From NCBI GenBank assembly GCA_019420945.1, contig JAHZGF010000046.1:18041-82040 (forward strand): DNA of 64,000 bases. Reading direction: 5' to 3'. A program made the position numbers and the translations under genes. Each line of letters begins with the position of its first letter. Positions within the stretch are counted from its first letter, which is position 1. Shown here piece after piece: positions 14,954 to 31,073 of this stretch. This DNA comes from Clostridiales bacterium. GTDB lineage: Bacteria > Bacillota > Clostridia > Oscillospirales > Oscillospiraceae. Under the pieces are notes generated by a model. That model saw only the letters and a list, made by a program, of their open reading frames with translations, did not search any database and was not told where the DNA came from.

Positions 14954-17175
14954 CAGACGGCGCCTCCCTTCACCAGGTTTTCTTCCCGGTCATGGCAGCT
15001 GAACAGCAGAATCTGCCGGTCCTGGGACAGTTCTTTCAGCAGTCGAAGGGCGGGCACCACCCGCTGATCGTCAAAGTTCACCAGGGCGTCGTCCAACACC
15101 AGGGGGCAGCGCTCCTCCTGGGGCAGGGCCAGGTCACACACCGCCAGACGCACCGCCAGCCAGAGTTGATCGGCGGTACCCTGGCTCAGGGAGAGGATGC
15201 TGCGGACCACTACGCCACCCTGTTCTTCTGCTCCAGCCTCCAGGGACCGATTGAGCCGCACCTTGGGGTATTTCCCGCCGGTGAGGGCCTGCAGATAGGC
15301 CCCAGAACGGCGATTGAGCTCCGGAGAGAACCGGTTGCGCATTTCCGCATCCGCCTCCTCCAGGGCCTCCAGGGCGATCTGAAGGGCTTCGTAGTCCCGG
15401 CGGCAGCTCTCCAGGGTGCGGTCGATGGACTCAATCTCCGCCTGGATGGTCTCCGGATCTCCCAGGGTACTGCGGCGGCCCATGGCCATGGACAGGTCGT
15501 TGTGGTGGCTGTTCAGCCGCCGCTCCGCCTCCTGGAAGCCGGCCTGGGCCTGTTCCAGAGTCACCGAGGGCTCCTCGGCAATGGCGCCGGCGCAGCCCTT
15601 GCCGTGGGCCGCCACCGTGTCAAACAGCCGCTGGGCGCTCTCCCGGCGCTGCCGGGCCTTGTCCAGGGAGTCCAGCAGGGTGAGCGCCCGGGTAATGGCG
15701 GCGGAGAAACCGAACACGTCCTTCACCTCCGGGGCAAAGGTGTCCACCAGCGCCCGCAAATCGTTCCAGGCACTCTGGCGCTGCGCTTCCAAATCGGATT
15801 CCGCCTTTTGGGTCCGCTCCAGCTCCTCCCGGGCCTTCTGGGCCTCAGAGAGCCGGGCGCAGTAGTCCTCCGCCTTTTGGGAGATCTCCTGCTTGGTCTC
15901 CACCTGGAACTGCTGAAGCAGCTTCTGGATCTCCGCCTGGCAGCGCTTTTTGCTGCCATGGCTCACCAGGCCCAGCACCACACCCAAAAGGGCCAAAGCT
16001 CCGGCTCCCAGCCCCGGCAGCAGCGCCGCAGCGCCGGTGACGGCGTAGGACACCCCAAAGAGGGCTGCCGCCGCCAGAATCAGAATCACCGGCAGCAGCC
16101 AGCGGTTCCGGACGGCAGCGACGGCTTTCCGCTCCAGGGTTTCAATCTGCTGCTGAGCCCCCTGGGCCTTGCTGCGGGCCTCGGCGGCCTCTCCCGAATA
16201 GACCGGGTCCTCCGCCCGGGTCTGGGCCGCCTCCAGGGCCTCCTGTGCGGCGGGCACCTCCTGGGCGGCCTGCTTCAGGCTGTTGTCCAGCCCCCGAAGC
16301 TGGGCCACCTCATCCCGGGCCCGTTCCAGCTCCTCCTTGGGGGGCAGCCCCTCCTCCGGCAGCTGGGCCTGGAGCCGCTCCAGCTGCTGCTGGGCCTGCT
16401 TCAGCTCCCCTTCCGCCTGGGCATAGGCCTCAGCCTGGGCACTGTCGCTCTTGGCGTGATAAAGGTCGATCTGATGCTTCAGCTTGGCGCGCATCTCGTC
16501 GTATTTGTCAATCTCCATCTTGCTGGCTCGGATCTGGCTGGTGACATCCCGCACCGTCTCCAGAGCCAAATTGAGTTCGCTCCGCCGGGCCTCCAGGGTG
16601 GGAATGGCCCCCTTGGTGCGGTACTGGCGCTTGCGCTGCCAGTCCGAGAGGGTGTCCCGGACCTGGGTGGCGGACACGTCCTCCTCCCCGGAGGACACCA
16701 GGGCGGACAGCCGCTTTTCCAGCTCCGGGGTCTGGGACACCGGCAGAGCAGCCTGGCCCAGGAAGGCCGAGCGCTCAAACACACTGCGGCTGACCCCCAC
16801 CAGCACATCCCCCAGATTGTCCGCTGTCAGGCCGGGCACCGGATTGCCGCTGTCGGCATAGGTGACCTCAAAGCCTCCCATGGCGGCGGATCCCTTGGTG
16901 TACCGACGGATCTGGATATCTTTGCCCTGCCAGGTGCAAAGCAGCTCCCCCTCCATGGCCCCGCCATTCCAGGGCTGGTAGCGGGTTTTGTCCGCCAGAA
17001 AGCCCTTCTTGTCCCGTTCCCGGGTGTTCAGGCCATAGAGCATCACCCGCAGGAAGGCGCACCAGGTGGATTTGCCTCCTTCATTGGGCATGGTAAGAAT
17101 ATTCAGCCCCTCCTCCAGCTCCAGGGTCTGATGGTCCAGGCAGCCGAAGGTGGCGGTCATACGTTTGATCTTCAT
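14953..17175 (-). CDS. YhaN/SbcC-like AAA ATPase (coiled-coil SMC-type) with membrane hairpin
   Basis: 740 residues, organised as an SbcC/Rad50-like protein: N-terminal nucleotide-binding lobe, long coiled coil (about 190-640) and C-terminal lobe. The C lobe has signature LSLSQGTADQLWLAVR, Walker B CPLVLDDALVNFDD and switch His ILLFSCHDRE. Two hydrophobic segments near 365-415 (LLPVILILAAAALFGV and ALLPGLGAGALALLGVVLG) interrupt the coiled coil, as in YhaN. Oddity: the P loop reads MPNEGGKST, with Met where GPNEAGKST has its first Gly. Start at 17175 has GGAGG 7 bases upstream and overlaps the end of the nuclease gene by four bases. It probably forms a complex with that YhaO/SbcD-like nuclease. 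Confidence 0.9.
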   Translation of the reverse strand: MKIKRMTATFGCLDHQTLELEEGLNILTMPNEGGKSTWCAFLRVMLYGLNTRERDKKGFLADKTRYQPWNGGAMEGELLCTWQGKDIQIRRYTKGSAAMGGFEVTYADSGNPVPGLTADNLGDVLVGVSRSVFERSAFLGQAALPVSQTPELEKRLSALVSSGEEDVSATQVRDTLSDWQRKRQYRTKGAIPTLEARRSELNLALETVRDVTSQIRASKMEIDKYDEMRAKLKHQIDLYHAKSDSAQAEAYAQAEGELKQAQQQLERLQAQLPEEGLPPKEELERARDEVAQLRGLDNSLKQAAQEVPAAQEALEAAQTRAEDPVYSGEAAEARSKAQGAQQQIETLERKAVAAVRNRWLLPVILILAAAALFGVSYAVTGAAALLPGLGAGALALLGVVLGLVSHGSKKRCQAEIQKLLQQFQVETKQEISQKAEDYCARLSEAQKAREELERTQKAESDLEAQRQSAWNDLRALVDTFAPEVKDVFGFSAAITRALTLLDSLDKARQRRESAQRLFDTVAAHGKGCAGAIAEEPSVTLEQAQAGFQEAERRLNSHHNDLSMAMGRRSTLGDPETIQAEIESIDRTLESCRRDYEALQIALEALEEADAEMRNRFSPELNRRSGAYLQALTGGKYPKVRLNRSLEAGAEEQGGVVVRSILSLSQGTADQLWLAVRLAVCDLALPQEERCPLVLDDALVNFDDQRVVPALRLLKELSQDRQILLFSCHDREENLVKGGAV

Positions 17176-18269
17176 CGAGGCTCCTCCCTCCCCTCCAGGG
17201 CGCACAGGCCGAACCGGGCGGCCCGCTCCAGCAGGGGCAGCTCCTCCGGGGAAGCCTGCTCCATCCGGGTCTTCAAATTGCGCAGGAACAGCCCGGTCAG
17301 ATTGTCCTCCTCCAGTCGGTCCCAGAGTCCGGTCTCCAGCCGAGTGGCATCCTGCAGCTGCACGTCAAAAAACTTCTTCTCCACCCGGGCAGAGAGATAG
17401 CCCAGATTCAAGGATTCCTCCCGGCGCTCTCCCACAAAGCGGAAGCGGCAGATATCCTGACCGGAGCCCAGGGGGATGGCCTCCATCAGGGCGGCGGCGG
17501 GGTCCTTCCCCGTCACATCCACGTCGATCTCCTGATACCGGCGCTGGCACAGGGGGACAAATTCCATAGAAACCTCTCCCGGGGCCACGGTGCCCGCCAG
17601 CACCCCCTTGTCGCCGGTCTCATCAAACCCCCGGCCCTCGGGGCAGCCGCAATAGGCCCAGGCGGTACCGTTTTTCTGCCACACTTCGGTATATTTATGG
17701 ATGTGGCCCAGGGCGATATAGTCCATACCGGTGGCGGACAGCTGGTCCCCGGTCAGGGCACCGTAGCGGCTTTTTGCCGTGGACAGATCCCCGTGGAGCA
17801 CCATCAGCCGGGTCAGCCCCTCGTCATAGTCCCCTTTAAAATGCTCCAGCGGGGAGTTGTCCCGGTACTTGGAAGTAAAGGCGGTGCCGTAGACCACCGC
17901 CCCCAGCTCCGGCAGTTCCACCCGCTCAAAATACTCGGAGTGGAACACATGGACGTTATCAGGCCACCGCACCGAGGCGTAGGGAGAATAGTCGGAATAG
18001 GGGTCATGGTTGCCCGGGGCGATGAAGATATGGGCCTTCATGGCGCCAAACACGTCCGCCAGCATCCGGGTGGTCTCGTAATAGACTCCGTCCCCGTCAA
18101 ACAGATCCCCGGCGATCAGCACCACGTCGGCTTCCCGCTCGGCACAGAGGGCCGCCAGCCGATCCAGCAGGTTCCGCTGCTCCTCCCGGCGCTGCCGGGC
18201 CTTCTCCGGCGAAAGCCCCCGGAAGGGGGAGTCCAGATGCAGATCACCGGTATGTATCACTCGAATCAT
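17172..18269 (-). CDS. YhaO/SbcD-like DNA repair metallophosphoesterase (exonuclease)
   Basis: 365 residues. The calcineurin-like phosphoesterase core has all five blocks: TGDLHLDSPF (D-x-H), AGDLFDGD (GD), APGNHDP (GNHD), MVLHGD and LGHIHKY (GHxH). Together these bind two Mn ions for nuclease activity, as in Mre11/SbcD. Its 3' end overlaps the ATPase gene by the ATGA junction, the usual SbcD-SbcC or YhaO-YhaN coupling. The pair should form a DNA end-processing complex. YhaO-type rather than true SbcD is suggested by the short length and by the partner's membrane hairpin. Confidence 0.93.
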   Translation of the reverse strand: MIRVIHTGDLHLDSPFRGLSPEKARQRREEQRNLLDRLAALCAEREADVVLIAGDLFDGDGVYYETTRMLADVFGAMKAHIFIAPGNHDPYSDYSPYASVRWPDNVHVFHSEYFERVELPELGAVVYGTAFTSKYRDNSPLEHFKGDYDEGLTRLMVLHGDLSTAKSRYGALTGDQLSATGMDYIALGHIHKYTEVWQKNGTAWAYCGCPEGRGFDETGDKGVLAGTVAPGEVSMEFVPLCQRRYQEIDVDVTGKDPAAALMEAIPLGSGQDICRFRFVGERREESLNLGYLSARVEKKFFDVQLQDATRLETGLWDRLEEDNLTGLFLRNLKTRMEQASPEELPLLERAARFGLCALEGREEPR

Positions 18270-18273
18270 ACGC

Positions 18274-19053
18274 TCACTCCTGAAGATCCACCCGGATCAC
18301 CCGGGTGCAACGCTTTTCTTTGGTATCAATGGTAAACAGAGCCGCCTCCAGCTTGCACCGGCCCGGGGCAGCCTCATAGCGGCGGGGCAGCCCCCCCAGA
18401 AACAGATTGATGGACTGCTCCGGCCGGATGCCCAGGATGGAGTCCGCCGGGCCCGTCATCCCCAGGTCGGTGATGTGGCCGGTGCCCTTGGGCAGAATCT
18501 TGGGGTCGGCGGTGGGCACATGGGTATGGGTACCCCAGAGGGCGGCCACCCGGCCGTCCAGATACCAGCCCAGAGCCAGCTTCTCACTGGTGGCCTCGGC
18601 ATGAAAATCCACCAGCACAATGTCCGCGTCCTTCTGCTCCAGCAGCCGGTCGGCGGTGGTAAAGGGGTTGTCCACATTGGGGCTCAGCTCCACCCGGCCG
18701 ATCAGGTTCATAACCCCGATCCGCAGGCCGTGGGGGCCGTCAAAGACCCCATAGCCCCGGCCCGGCACCTTTTCCGAAAAATTGGCGGGCCGCAGCACAC
18801 AGGGAGCGGTGTCCAGATAGTCGGCAATCTGCAGCTTGCTCCAGGTGTGGTTGCCCAGGGTCACCACGTCGGCCCCGCTGTCCAGAATATCCTCCGCCTG
18901 GCTGGGCAGCAGGCCGATGCCGGCGGCGTTTTCTCCGTTGACCACGGTAAAGTGCACCCCATGCTCCCGCTTGAGCCGGGACAGATGTCGGCGCAAAAAA
19001 TCAAGTCCGGCCTGGGAGACCACATCTCCCACGGCCAGCACGTTCAGTTCCAT
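18274..19053 (-). CDS. YmdB-type metallophosphoesterase (2',3'-cyclic-nucleotide phosphodiesterase family)
   Basis: 259 residues from the ATG preceded by GGAGG 9 bases upstream (MELNVLAVGDVV). Motifs: GDVVSQAG, VNGENAAGG-like VNGENAAGIG, LGNHTW, DFHAEATSEK and GTHTHVPTAD, all diagnostic of the TIGR00282/YmdB family. Members hydrolyse 2',3'-cAMP and affect biofilm, motility and sporulation decisions in Bacillus. It is first gene of the operon, 4 bp before the YhaO-like gene. In many Firmicutes ymdB lies beside rny; here it does not. Confidence 0.93.
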   Translation of the reverse strand: MELNVLAVGDVVSQAGLDFLRRHLSRLKREHGVHFTVVNGENAAGIGLLPSQAEDILDSGADVVTLGNHTWSKLQIADYLDTAPCVLRPANFSEKVPGRGYGVFDGPHGLRIGVMNLIGRVELSPNVDNPFTTADRLLEQKDADIVLVDFHAEATSEKLALGWYLDGRVAALWGTHTHVPTADPKILPKGTGHITDLGMTGPADSILGIRPEQSINLFLGGLPRRYEAAPGRCKLEAALFTIDTKEKRCTRVIRVDLQE

Positions 19054-19091
19054 GATAGAATGCCTCCAAATTCGCATACTGGTACAGATAT

Positions 19092-19120
19092 AGTATAATC
19101 TAAAATTCTCAAAACCGCAA
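19092..19120 (-). promoter_or_regulatory. promoter of the ymdB-yhaO-yhaN-lepB operon
   Basis: Leftward TTGCGG (19120-19115), 17-bp spacer, TATACT (19097-19092). Confidence 0.55.
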
Positions 19121-19242
19121 CGGAAAAGCCCGTCCGAATCCCCATGCTTTCTGTCGAAGGTTTTCCATGTGTCCTCACCCTAAAGTATGCGGCACCAAAA
19201 AGTTGGTATGATCCGATGTGTCTGGCTTTGCTTCTTCTGCAT

Positions 19243-19283
19243 AAAAAAAGAAAGGCATCTGCTTTCGCAGATGTCTTTCTTTT
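19243..19283 (-). terminator. terminator of tRNA-Arg
   Basis: AAAGAAAGGCATCTGC and GCAGATGTCTTTCTTT (19247-19282) form a long stem with TTTC loop and one internal G-T mismatch, followed by T residues on the minus strand. Confidence 0.8.
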
Positions 19284-19358
19284 GGTACGCCCGAAGGGAC
19301 TCGAACCCCCAGTAACTGGAACCGGAATCCAGTGCCTTATCCATTAGACCACGGGCGC
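19283..19358 (-). tRNA. tRNA-Arg (anticodon CCG)
   Basis: Acceptor GCGCCCG/CGGGCGT, anticodon stem CTGGA/TCCAG with loop TTCCGGT (CCG), T-arm GGGGGTTCGAGTCCC, discriminator A and encoded CCA. Confidence 0.95.
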
Positions 19359-19378
19359 ATGCTGTTGACAGCTTAATT

Positions 19379-19406
19379 ATTATAGCACAGATTTCAGAAA
19401 TGTAAA
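19379..19406 (-). promoter_or_regulatory. promoter of tRNA-Arg
   Basis: Leftward TTTACA (19406-19401), 16-bp spacer, extended -10 TGCTATAAT (TATAAT at 19384-19379). Confidence 0.75.
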
Positions 19407-19417
19407 GAGGAAATTCT

Positions 19418-19449
19418 CCGAACCCGCACCAAAATTGGTGCGGGTTCGG
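19418..19449 (-). terminator. hairpin after rpoC
   Basis: CCGAACCCGCACCAA and its exact complement (19418-19449, AA loop), 11 bp beyond the rpoC stop. The T tract is weak. Confidence 0.75.
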
Positions 19450-19460
19450 GAAAGTCTCAT

Positions 19461-23348
<3,888 letters not shown>

Positions 23349-23369
23349 ATGAATCTTGCCTCCCCTTTC

Positions 23370-27053
<3,684 letters not shown>

Positions 27054-27233
27054 GTTCTTCACACTCCGTTTTCATCAAAATGTCCAAAGGAAGCGGTGGG
27101 CGGCGCCATTGGCACGCCCGGGTCAGTTGGATTTTTCTCAAAATTCCCACTTGCAACAGCCACGGTGATGTGCTATACTTCGCATGTGGTTAAGGTGGGG
27201 CAGGATTGCGCTACCCGCCCATAATAGCGATTT

Positions 27234-27262
27234 ATTGTATCATATCATGCAACGCGTGTCAA
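27234..27262 (-). promoter_or_regulatory. strong sigma-A promoter of rpoB-rpoC
   Basis: Leftward TTGACA (27262-27257), 17-bp spacer, TACAAT (27239-27234). It gives a 5' UTR of about 175 nt, likely holding control signals, though no known autoregulatory structure was recognised. It accounts for most of the 311-bp gap 27054-27364. Confidence 0.85.
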
Positions 27263-27307
27263 CCGGTTTTCTCCGGCGGGACACGTTTTTTCTTTGCCTT
27301 TTTCCAC

Positions 27308-27342
27308 AAAAAAGCTCCGGCTGTCCTGGGGGACAGCCGGAG
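27308..27342 (-). terminator. terminator of the small membrane protein gene
   Basis: CTCCGGCTGTCC/GGACAGCCGGAG 12-bp stem with a 4-nt loop (27315-27342), followed on the minus strand by a T run. Confidence 0.85.
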
Positions 27343-27364
27343 TTTTCTCCATATGGCGGTTCAT

Positions 27365-27694
27365 TCAGCGGAAAATCACAATGCCGCCGATGAGGGGCAG
27401 GGGCTTTTCCTCTCCCTGAATGGCGTGGACCAGGCCCAGAATCATCAGTACCAGCAGCACAATGGTGACCAGGGCATTGACGGCTCCCAGGACTCCGCCG
27501 ATCAGGCCGAAGGTGGCAATATTCAGTACCACATAGAGGATGCGGTAAACCACGGTCCAAACGGCGCTGAGGATGGCCAGCACCAGCGCCTGGTTCAGAT
27601 GGAATCTGGAGCGCTGCCGATCTCCGGCCACAAAGGCCACGATCAGGCCGATCCAGGTGAGATAGGCTACAATATCGGTGGTTTTCTTACTCAT
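27365..27694 (-). CDS. DUF4870/Tic20-like small membrane protein
   Basis: 109 residues from the ATG preceded by AAGGAGAG. Three or four hydrophobic segments: IVAYLTWIGLIVAFVAG, LNQALVLAILSAVWTVVYRIL, FGLIGGVLGAVNALVTIVLLVLMILGLVHA. The pattern (YLTWIGLIVAF...A.D..RSRFHLNQALVL...GL.A..G) matches DUF4870-type proteins, whose function is not established. It stands alone downstream of the rpoB promoter region. Confidence 0.8.
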   Translation of the reverse strand: MSKKTTDIVAYLTWIGLIVAFVAGDRQRSRFHLNQALVLAILSAVWTVVYRILYVVLNIATFGLIGGVLGAVNALVTIVLLVLMILGLVHAIQGEEKPLPLIGGIVIFR

Positions 27695-27855
27695 GGAAGT
27701 CTCTCCTTTCCTACATTCTGCCTTTATCAGTCCGATCATATCAGCTTTCCCCACATGGGGCAAGTGGAGCAGGACTTTTTCAACCGGATTTTAATTTTAC
27801 ATCCCGGCACAGCCCTCCCGCTCTCTCATAGAATGGAAAAAAGGAGGTTTTACAT

Positions 27856-28794
27856 ATGGTGATCACGGTACACGGCGGACACAACGCCAACGTTCCCGGG
27901 GCCTCTGGCCTCATTAACGAGGTGACGGAAAACCGAATTATCACAGCCCTGGTGATCCAAAAGCTCCGGCAGCTGGGTTTTACGGTTTATGACACCACCG
28001 ACGACATGGGCATGACCCCCAACGCGGTTTTGCGCAACGTAGTTTCCAATAACAACAGCGTAAACGCCGATTTAAATGTATCCATCCATTTCAATGCAGG
28101 GGCCTACGACTTTGAAGGGGACGGCCGGACTTCCGGCACCGAGGTGCTGGTGGTCAACACCGACCAGCCCGCCTACTTCTATGCGGAATCCATTTCCAAG
28201 GCCATTTCCAACCTGGGATTTCAGAACCGGGGGGTGCAGATCCGCCCCAACCTGTATATGCTGAAAAACAGCAAGGCCCCCACAGTGCTGGTGGAGTGCT
28301 GCTTTGTGGACGACGCCGACGATGTGGCCCTCTACGACGCCGAGGCCATGGCCACCGCCATTGTCCGGGGCATCACCGGCCTGGCCCTGGATCAGCAGCT
28401 GACCCGGCGCTACACCGCCCAGTTCCAGACCTGGCTCAACGCCTACTACGGGACAGGCATCGCCGTGGACGGCATCTGGGGCCCCAAAACCCGCCGGGGG
28501 GCCACCCAAGCACTGCAAATAGAACTCAACCGCACCTACGGAGCGGGCCTGACCCCCGACGGCGTCTGGGGGCCCAAAACCCAGGCCGCCAGCGTATCGG
28601 TGGCCCCCGGGGACAAAAGCTATCTGACCCGCATCATCCAGGGCGTTCTCTACGCCCGGGGCTACGACCCCAAGGGGTTCGACGGGGTTTATGGCTCCGG
28701 CACCCGAAATGCCGTATGGTTCTTCCAGCGGGATAAAAACCTGAAGGCTACCGGCACCGTGGACCCCGCCACCTGGGGTGCGCTGCTGTCCTGA
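27856..28794 (+). CDS. N-acetylmuramoyl-L-alanine amidase with two peptidoglycan-binding modules
   Basis: 312 residues. Residues 1-180 form an Amidase_3 zinc amidase that cuts the bond between muramic acid and L-alanine. Expected ligands are visible: H6 (VTVHGGH-like ITVHGGH), E22 (NEVTEN), H78 (SIHFNAG), and the catalytic E147 (VLVECCF). Two C-terminal PG_binding_1-type modules follow (about 185-240, DGIWGPKTRRG and DGVWGPKTQAA; and about 255-312, DGVYGSGTRNAVWFFQ). There is no signal peptide, so release may need a holin, lysis, or a spore-related route. AAAGGAGG precedes ATG. No phage genes are adjacent. Confidence 0.92.
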   Translation: MVITVHGGHNANVPGASGLINEVTENRIITALVIQKLRQLGFTVYDTTDDMGMTPNAVLRNVVSNNNSVNADLNVSIHFNAGAYDFEGDGRTSGTEVLVVNTDQPAYFYAESISKAISNLGFQNRGVQIRPNLYMLKNSKAPTVLVECCFVDDADDVALYDAEAMATAIVRGITGLALDQQLTRRYTAQFQTWLNAYYGTGIAVDGIWGPKTRRGATQALQIELNRTYGAGLTPDGVWGPKTQAASVSVAPGDKSYLTRIIQGVLYARGYDPKGFDGVYGSGTRNAVWFFQRDKNLKATGTVDPATWGALLS

Positions 28795-28831
28795 ATCCCA
28801 CAGCGCCGCAGGTGATCCCGTGATATAAACC

Positions 28832-28873
28832 TGGCCCGCCGAAAAAGAAAGTTCGGCGGGCCAAGTTTCTGTT
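28832..28873. terminator. bidirectional terminator between amidase and arsC
   Basis: TGGCCCGCCGAA (28832-28843) pairs with TTCGGCGGGCCA (28852-28863). T-rich sequence lies on the right. Confidence 0.8.
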
Positions 28874-29296
28874 TTAGTCGGCGGCACTCCCGGACTCCCT
28901 CCGAATCCGGTCCCGCAAATCTTCCACTTTCTCCCGGATCCGGGCGATGGTCTGGCAAAAGGCCTCGTCTCCCCGGCCGGTGGGGTCCTCCAGCCCCCAA
29001 TCCTCCCGATGGCGGCAGGGCAGGCTGGGACATTGGACATTGCAGCCCATAGTCACCACCACATCCACCGCCGGCAGCTCCTCCAGCAGCTTACTGTACT
29101 GACTCTGTTCCATGTCTATGTCGTACAGCTGCTTCATCAGCCGCACCGCGTCGGAATTGATTTGAGGCTTGGTCTCGGTGCCGGCGGAATAGCTTTCAAA
29201 GACCTCCGAGGCCAGCAGCTTGCCCAGCGCCTCGGCAATCTGGCTGCGGCAAGAATTGTGGACGCAGACAAAGGCCACTTTGGGTTTCCGGCTCAT
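28874..29296 (-). CDS. arsC: thioredoxin-coupled arsenate reductase
   Basis: 140 residues of the low-molecular-weight phosphatase fold. The P loop is C11-VHNSC-R17 (CVHNSCRS), binding arsenate, followed by a pair of downstream cysteines in MGCNVQCPSLPC (C85, C89, C94) that relay the disulfide. The acid Asp lies in WGLEDPTG. It reduces arsenate to arsenite with electrons from thioredoxin. It is last in the operon, one base after the stop of a thioredoxin-like gene, which could be its reductant or serve the permease. Confidence 0.94.
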   Translation of the reverse strand: MSRKPKVAFVCVHNSCRSQIAEALGKLLASEVFESYSAGTETKPQINSDAVRLMKQLYDIDMEQSQYSKLLEELPAVDVVVTMGCNVQCPSLPCRHREDWGLEDPTGRGDEAFCQTIARIREKVEDLRDRIRRESGSAAD

Positions 29297-29297
29297 A

Positions 29298-29642
29298 TCA
29301 GATCCCCCGGGCCTTCCGAATCAAGTCCATGGCCTCGGCTTTGTTCAGCACCCGACCCTGGGAGACCACCCGGCCGTCCACCACCAGAGCCGGAGTGGAC
29401 ATGACCCCGTAGGCGGCGATCTGGACAAAGTCCGTCACATGGTCAACCCGGGGCTCCAGCCCCAGCTCTGCCAACGCTTCCACCACCGCATCTTCCAGGC
29501 TGTTGCACTTGGCGCAGCCGGAGCCCAGCACCTGGATCCCGGTGCCTTCCTGCTTGGCTTCCGGTGCCGCCGGCTTTGCCTCACAGCTGCCACCGCAGCA
29601 GCAAGTCTTTTTCTCCTCTTTTTTCTTTCCGAACAGTCCCAT
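29298..29642 (-). CDS. redox-active thioredoxin-fold protein (TM0996/DUF953-like small disulfide family) with Cys-rich N-terminus
   Basis: 114 residues. Residues 38-114 are a short thioredoxin fold of the archaeal TM_0996 type: GSGCAKCNSLEDAV (C-x2-C at about 43-46) and the cis-Pro region VMSTPALVVDGRVVSQG. The first 30 residues hold CCCGGSC plus a Lys/Glu tract, suggesting metal or arsenite binding. This family is usually encoded beside COG0701 permeases, as here (permease ends 20 bp upstream). It likely delivers or removes thiol-bound arsenic or reduces permease cysteines. That is inference. Confidence 0.88.
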   Translation of the reverse strand: MGLFGKKKEEKKTCCCGGSCEAKPAAPEAKQEGTGIQVLGSGCAKCNSLEDAVVEALAELGLEPRVDHVTDFVQIAAYGVMSTPALVVDGRVVSQGRVLNKAEAMDLIRKARGI

Positions 29643-29662
29643 TCAAAAAACCTCCTTATCGG

Positions 29663-30664
29663 TCAAAATAAACTGAATTGCAATAGGTTAAACAGATAGC
29701 CCACCAGAATAATGCCCGCCACGCAGATGCCCACAAACAGGGCCAGCAGCCGGGGTTTCACCGCCTTGCGCAGCATGATCAGCGAGGGCAGCGAAAGGGT
29801 GGTCACCGCCATCATAAAGGACAGGATGGTGCCCAGCTGAGCCCCCTTGGCCAGCAGCGCCTCCGCCACCGGGATGGTGCCAAAAATGTCCGCATACATG
29901 GGCACCCCCACCAGGGTGGCCAGAATCACCCCCAAGGGATTGCGGCTGCCCAGAGCGGTCTCGATCCAGGTCTGGGGAATCCAGTTGTGGATCACCGCTC
30001 CGATGCCCACTCCCACCAGGATATAGGGGAACACTTTTTTAAAGGTACCTAGCATCTGATCTCTGGCGTAAATGAGCCGCTCCCGCTGAGTCAGCCCCAC
30101 TTCCTCCGCCGCTCCTGCGGCGGGGGCCGAGAAGATGAACTCCTCCACATAGGGCTCCATGTGCAGCTTCTCAATAACGGTACCGCCGATCACCGCAATC
30201 ACCAGTCCCAGCAACACATAGATGATTGCCACCTTGGCCCCGAAAATGCTCATCAGCAGCACCAGACTGCCCAGGTCCACCATGGGAGAAGAGATCAAGA
30301 AGGAAAAGGTCACACCCAGGGGCAGCCCGGCGCTGGTGAAGCCCATAAACAGCGGGATGGAGGAACAGGAGCAAAAGGGGGTCACCGTCCCCAACAGAGC
30401 GGAGATCACATTGGCCCAGATGCCGTGAAACCGTCCCAAAATCCGGCGGCTGCGCTCCGGCGGGAAGTAACTCTGGATATAGGAGATGACAAAGATCAGG
30501 GTACAAAGCAGAATGGTGATCTTCACCACATCATAGAGAAAAAACTGCAAACTGCCTCCCAGCCGCCCGGTCACATCCAGCCCCAGAGCCGAAAGCCCCC
30601 GTCCCACCAGCCGGTTGAGCCACTGCATGCCCAGCAGCTCATCTTGAATGAAATTCCATACCAT
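29663..30664 (-). CDS. COG0701/DUF318 permease (ArsP-like)
   Basis: 333 residues with about eight to ten membrane segments. The diagnostic motif TPFCSCSSIPLFMGF in the first half and the matching NPLGVILATLVGVPMYADIFGTIP in the second half mark the YraQ/ArsP permease family. Characterised ArsP proteins export trivalent organoarsenicals, and other members are unassigned. A soluble loop of about 40 residues joins the halves. The operon with ArsR, thioredoxin-like protein and ArsC supports an arsenic role. The start has GGAGG 10 bases upstream. Confidence 0.92.
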   Translation of the reverse strand: MVWNFIQDELLGMQWLNRLVGRGLSALGLDVTGRLGGSLQFFLYDVVKITILLCTLIFVISYIQSYFPPERSRRILGRFHGIWANVISALLGTVTPFCSCSSIPLFMGFTSAGLPLGVTFSFLISSPMVDLGSLVLLMSIFGAKVAIIYVLLGLVIAVIGGTVIEKLHMEPYVEEFIFSAPAAGAAEEVGLTQRERLIYARDQMLGTFKKVFPYILVGVGIGAVIHNWIPQTWIETALGSRNPLGVILATLVGVPMYADIFGTIPVAEALLAKGAQLGTILSFMMAVTTLSLPSLIMLRKAVKPRLLALFVGICVAGIILVGYLFNLLQFSLF

Positions 30665-30683
30665 TCTCCCATCTCCTCCGCTT

Positions 30684-30705
30684 CATATCAATATTTTTTG
30701 ATGTT
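30684..30705 (-). promoter_or_regulatory. second ArsR-type operator, in front of the permease
   Basis: An imperfect inverted repeat (CATATCAATA, 2 nt, TTTTGATGTT) matching the arsR operator at 31074-31095 in about 18 of 22 positions. It lies between arsR and the permease. Confidence 0.65.
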
Positions 30706-30716
30706 TTGTCCCAAGG

Positions 30717-30744
30717 AAAACGCCATCTGATCAGATGGCGTTTT
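30717..30744 (-). terminator. palindromic terminator between arsR and the permease
   Basis: CGCCATCTGA/TCAGATGGCG (30721-30740) with A and T runs on both sides. It separates an arsR-only message from the downstream genes. Confidence 0.8.
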
Positions 30745-30745
30745 T

Positions 30746-31063
30746 TCATTCTTTCCCACAGCAAGGGCAGTCTGTGCCCTGGCAGTCCGGGGTGGTCAGC
30801 GCTCGCAGCAGTTCCAGGGCTCGGTCCCGGCCCGTCTCGCTGAGCTGATAATGGGTCCACTTCCCTTCCTGCCGGCTGGTGACCAGACCGGAGTCACACA
30901 ATATCTTCATGTGGTAGGACAGGCCGGACTGGGTCAGATCCATGGGTTCCAGCAGCACACAGGCGCATTTCTCCCCGCTGCGCAGCTGCTCCAGAATGGC
31001 CAGCCGCTTGGGGTCGCACAGGGCCTTGAACACCTTGGCCTGCTCCCGATAGTCGTGATCCAT
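30746..31063 (-). CDS. arsR: ArsR/SmtB-family metalloregulatory repressor
   Basis: 105 residues with a winged helix-turn-helix (DLTQSGLSYHMKILCDSGLVTSRQEGKWTHYQL). Cysteines occur at SGEKCACVLLE, the alpha3 position where ArsR binds As(III) or Sb(III), and in a C-terminal tail CQGTDCPCCGKE, which could form a second thiol site. The repressor dissociates when metalloid binds. Its promoter overlaps a perfect operator. It heads the leftward arsR-permease-thioredoxin-arsC group. Confidence 0.93.
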   Translation of the reverse strand: MDHDYREQAKVFKALCDPKRLAILEQLRSGEKCACVLLEPMDLTQSGLSYHMKILCDSGLVTSRQEGKWTHYQLSETGRDRALELLRALTTPDCQGTDCPCCGKE

Positions 31064-31073
31064 ATCCTCACCT

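Noticed and set aside
27856..28794. Prophage endolysin locus
   Set aside because: The amidase lacks a signal peptide as phage lysins do, but no holin, tail, capsid or integrase gene lies nearby.
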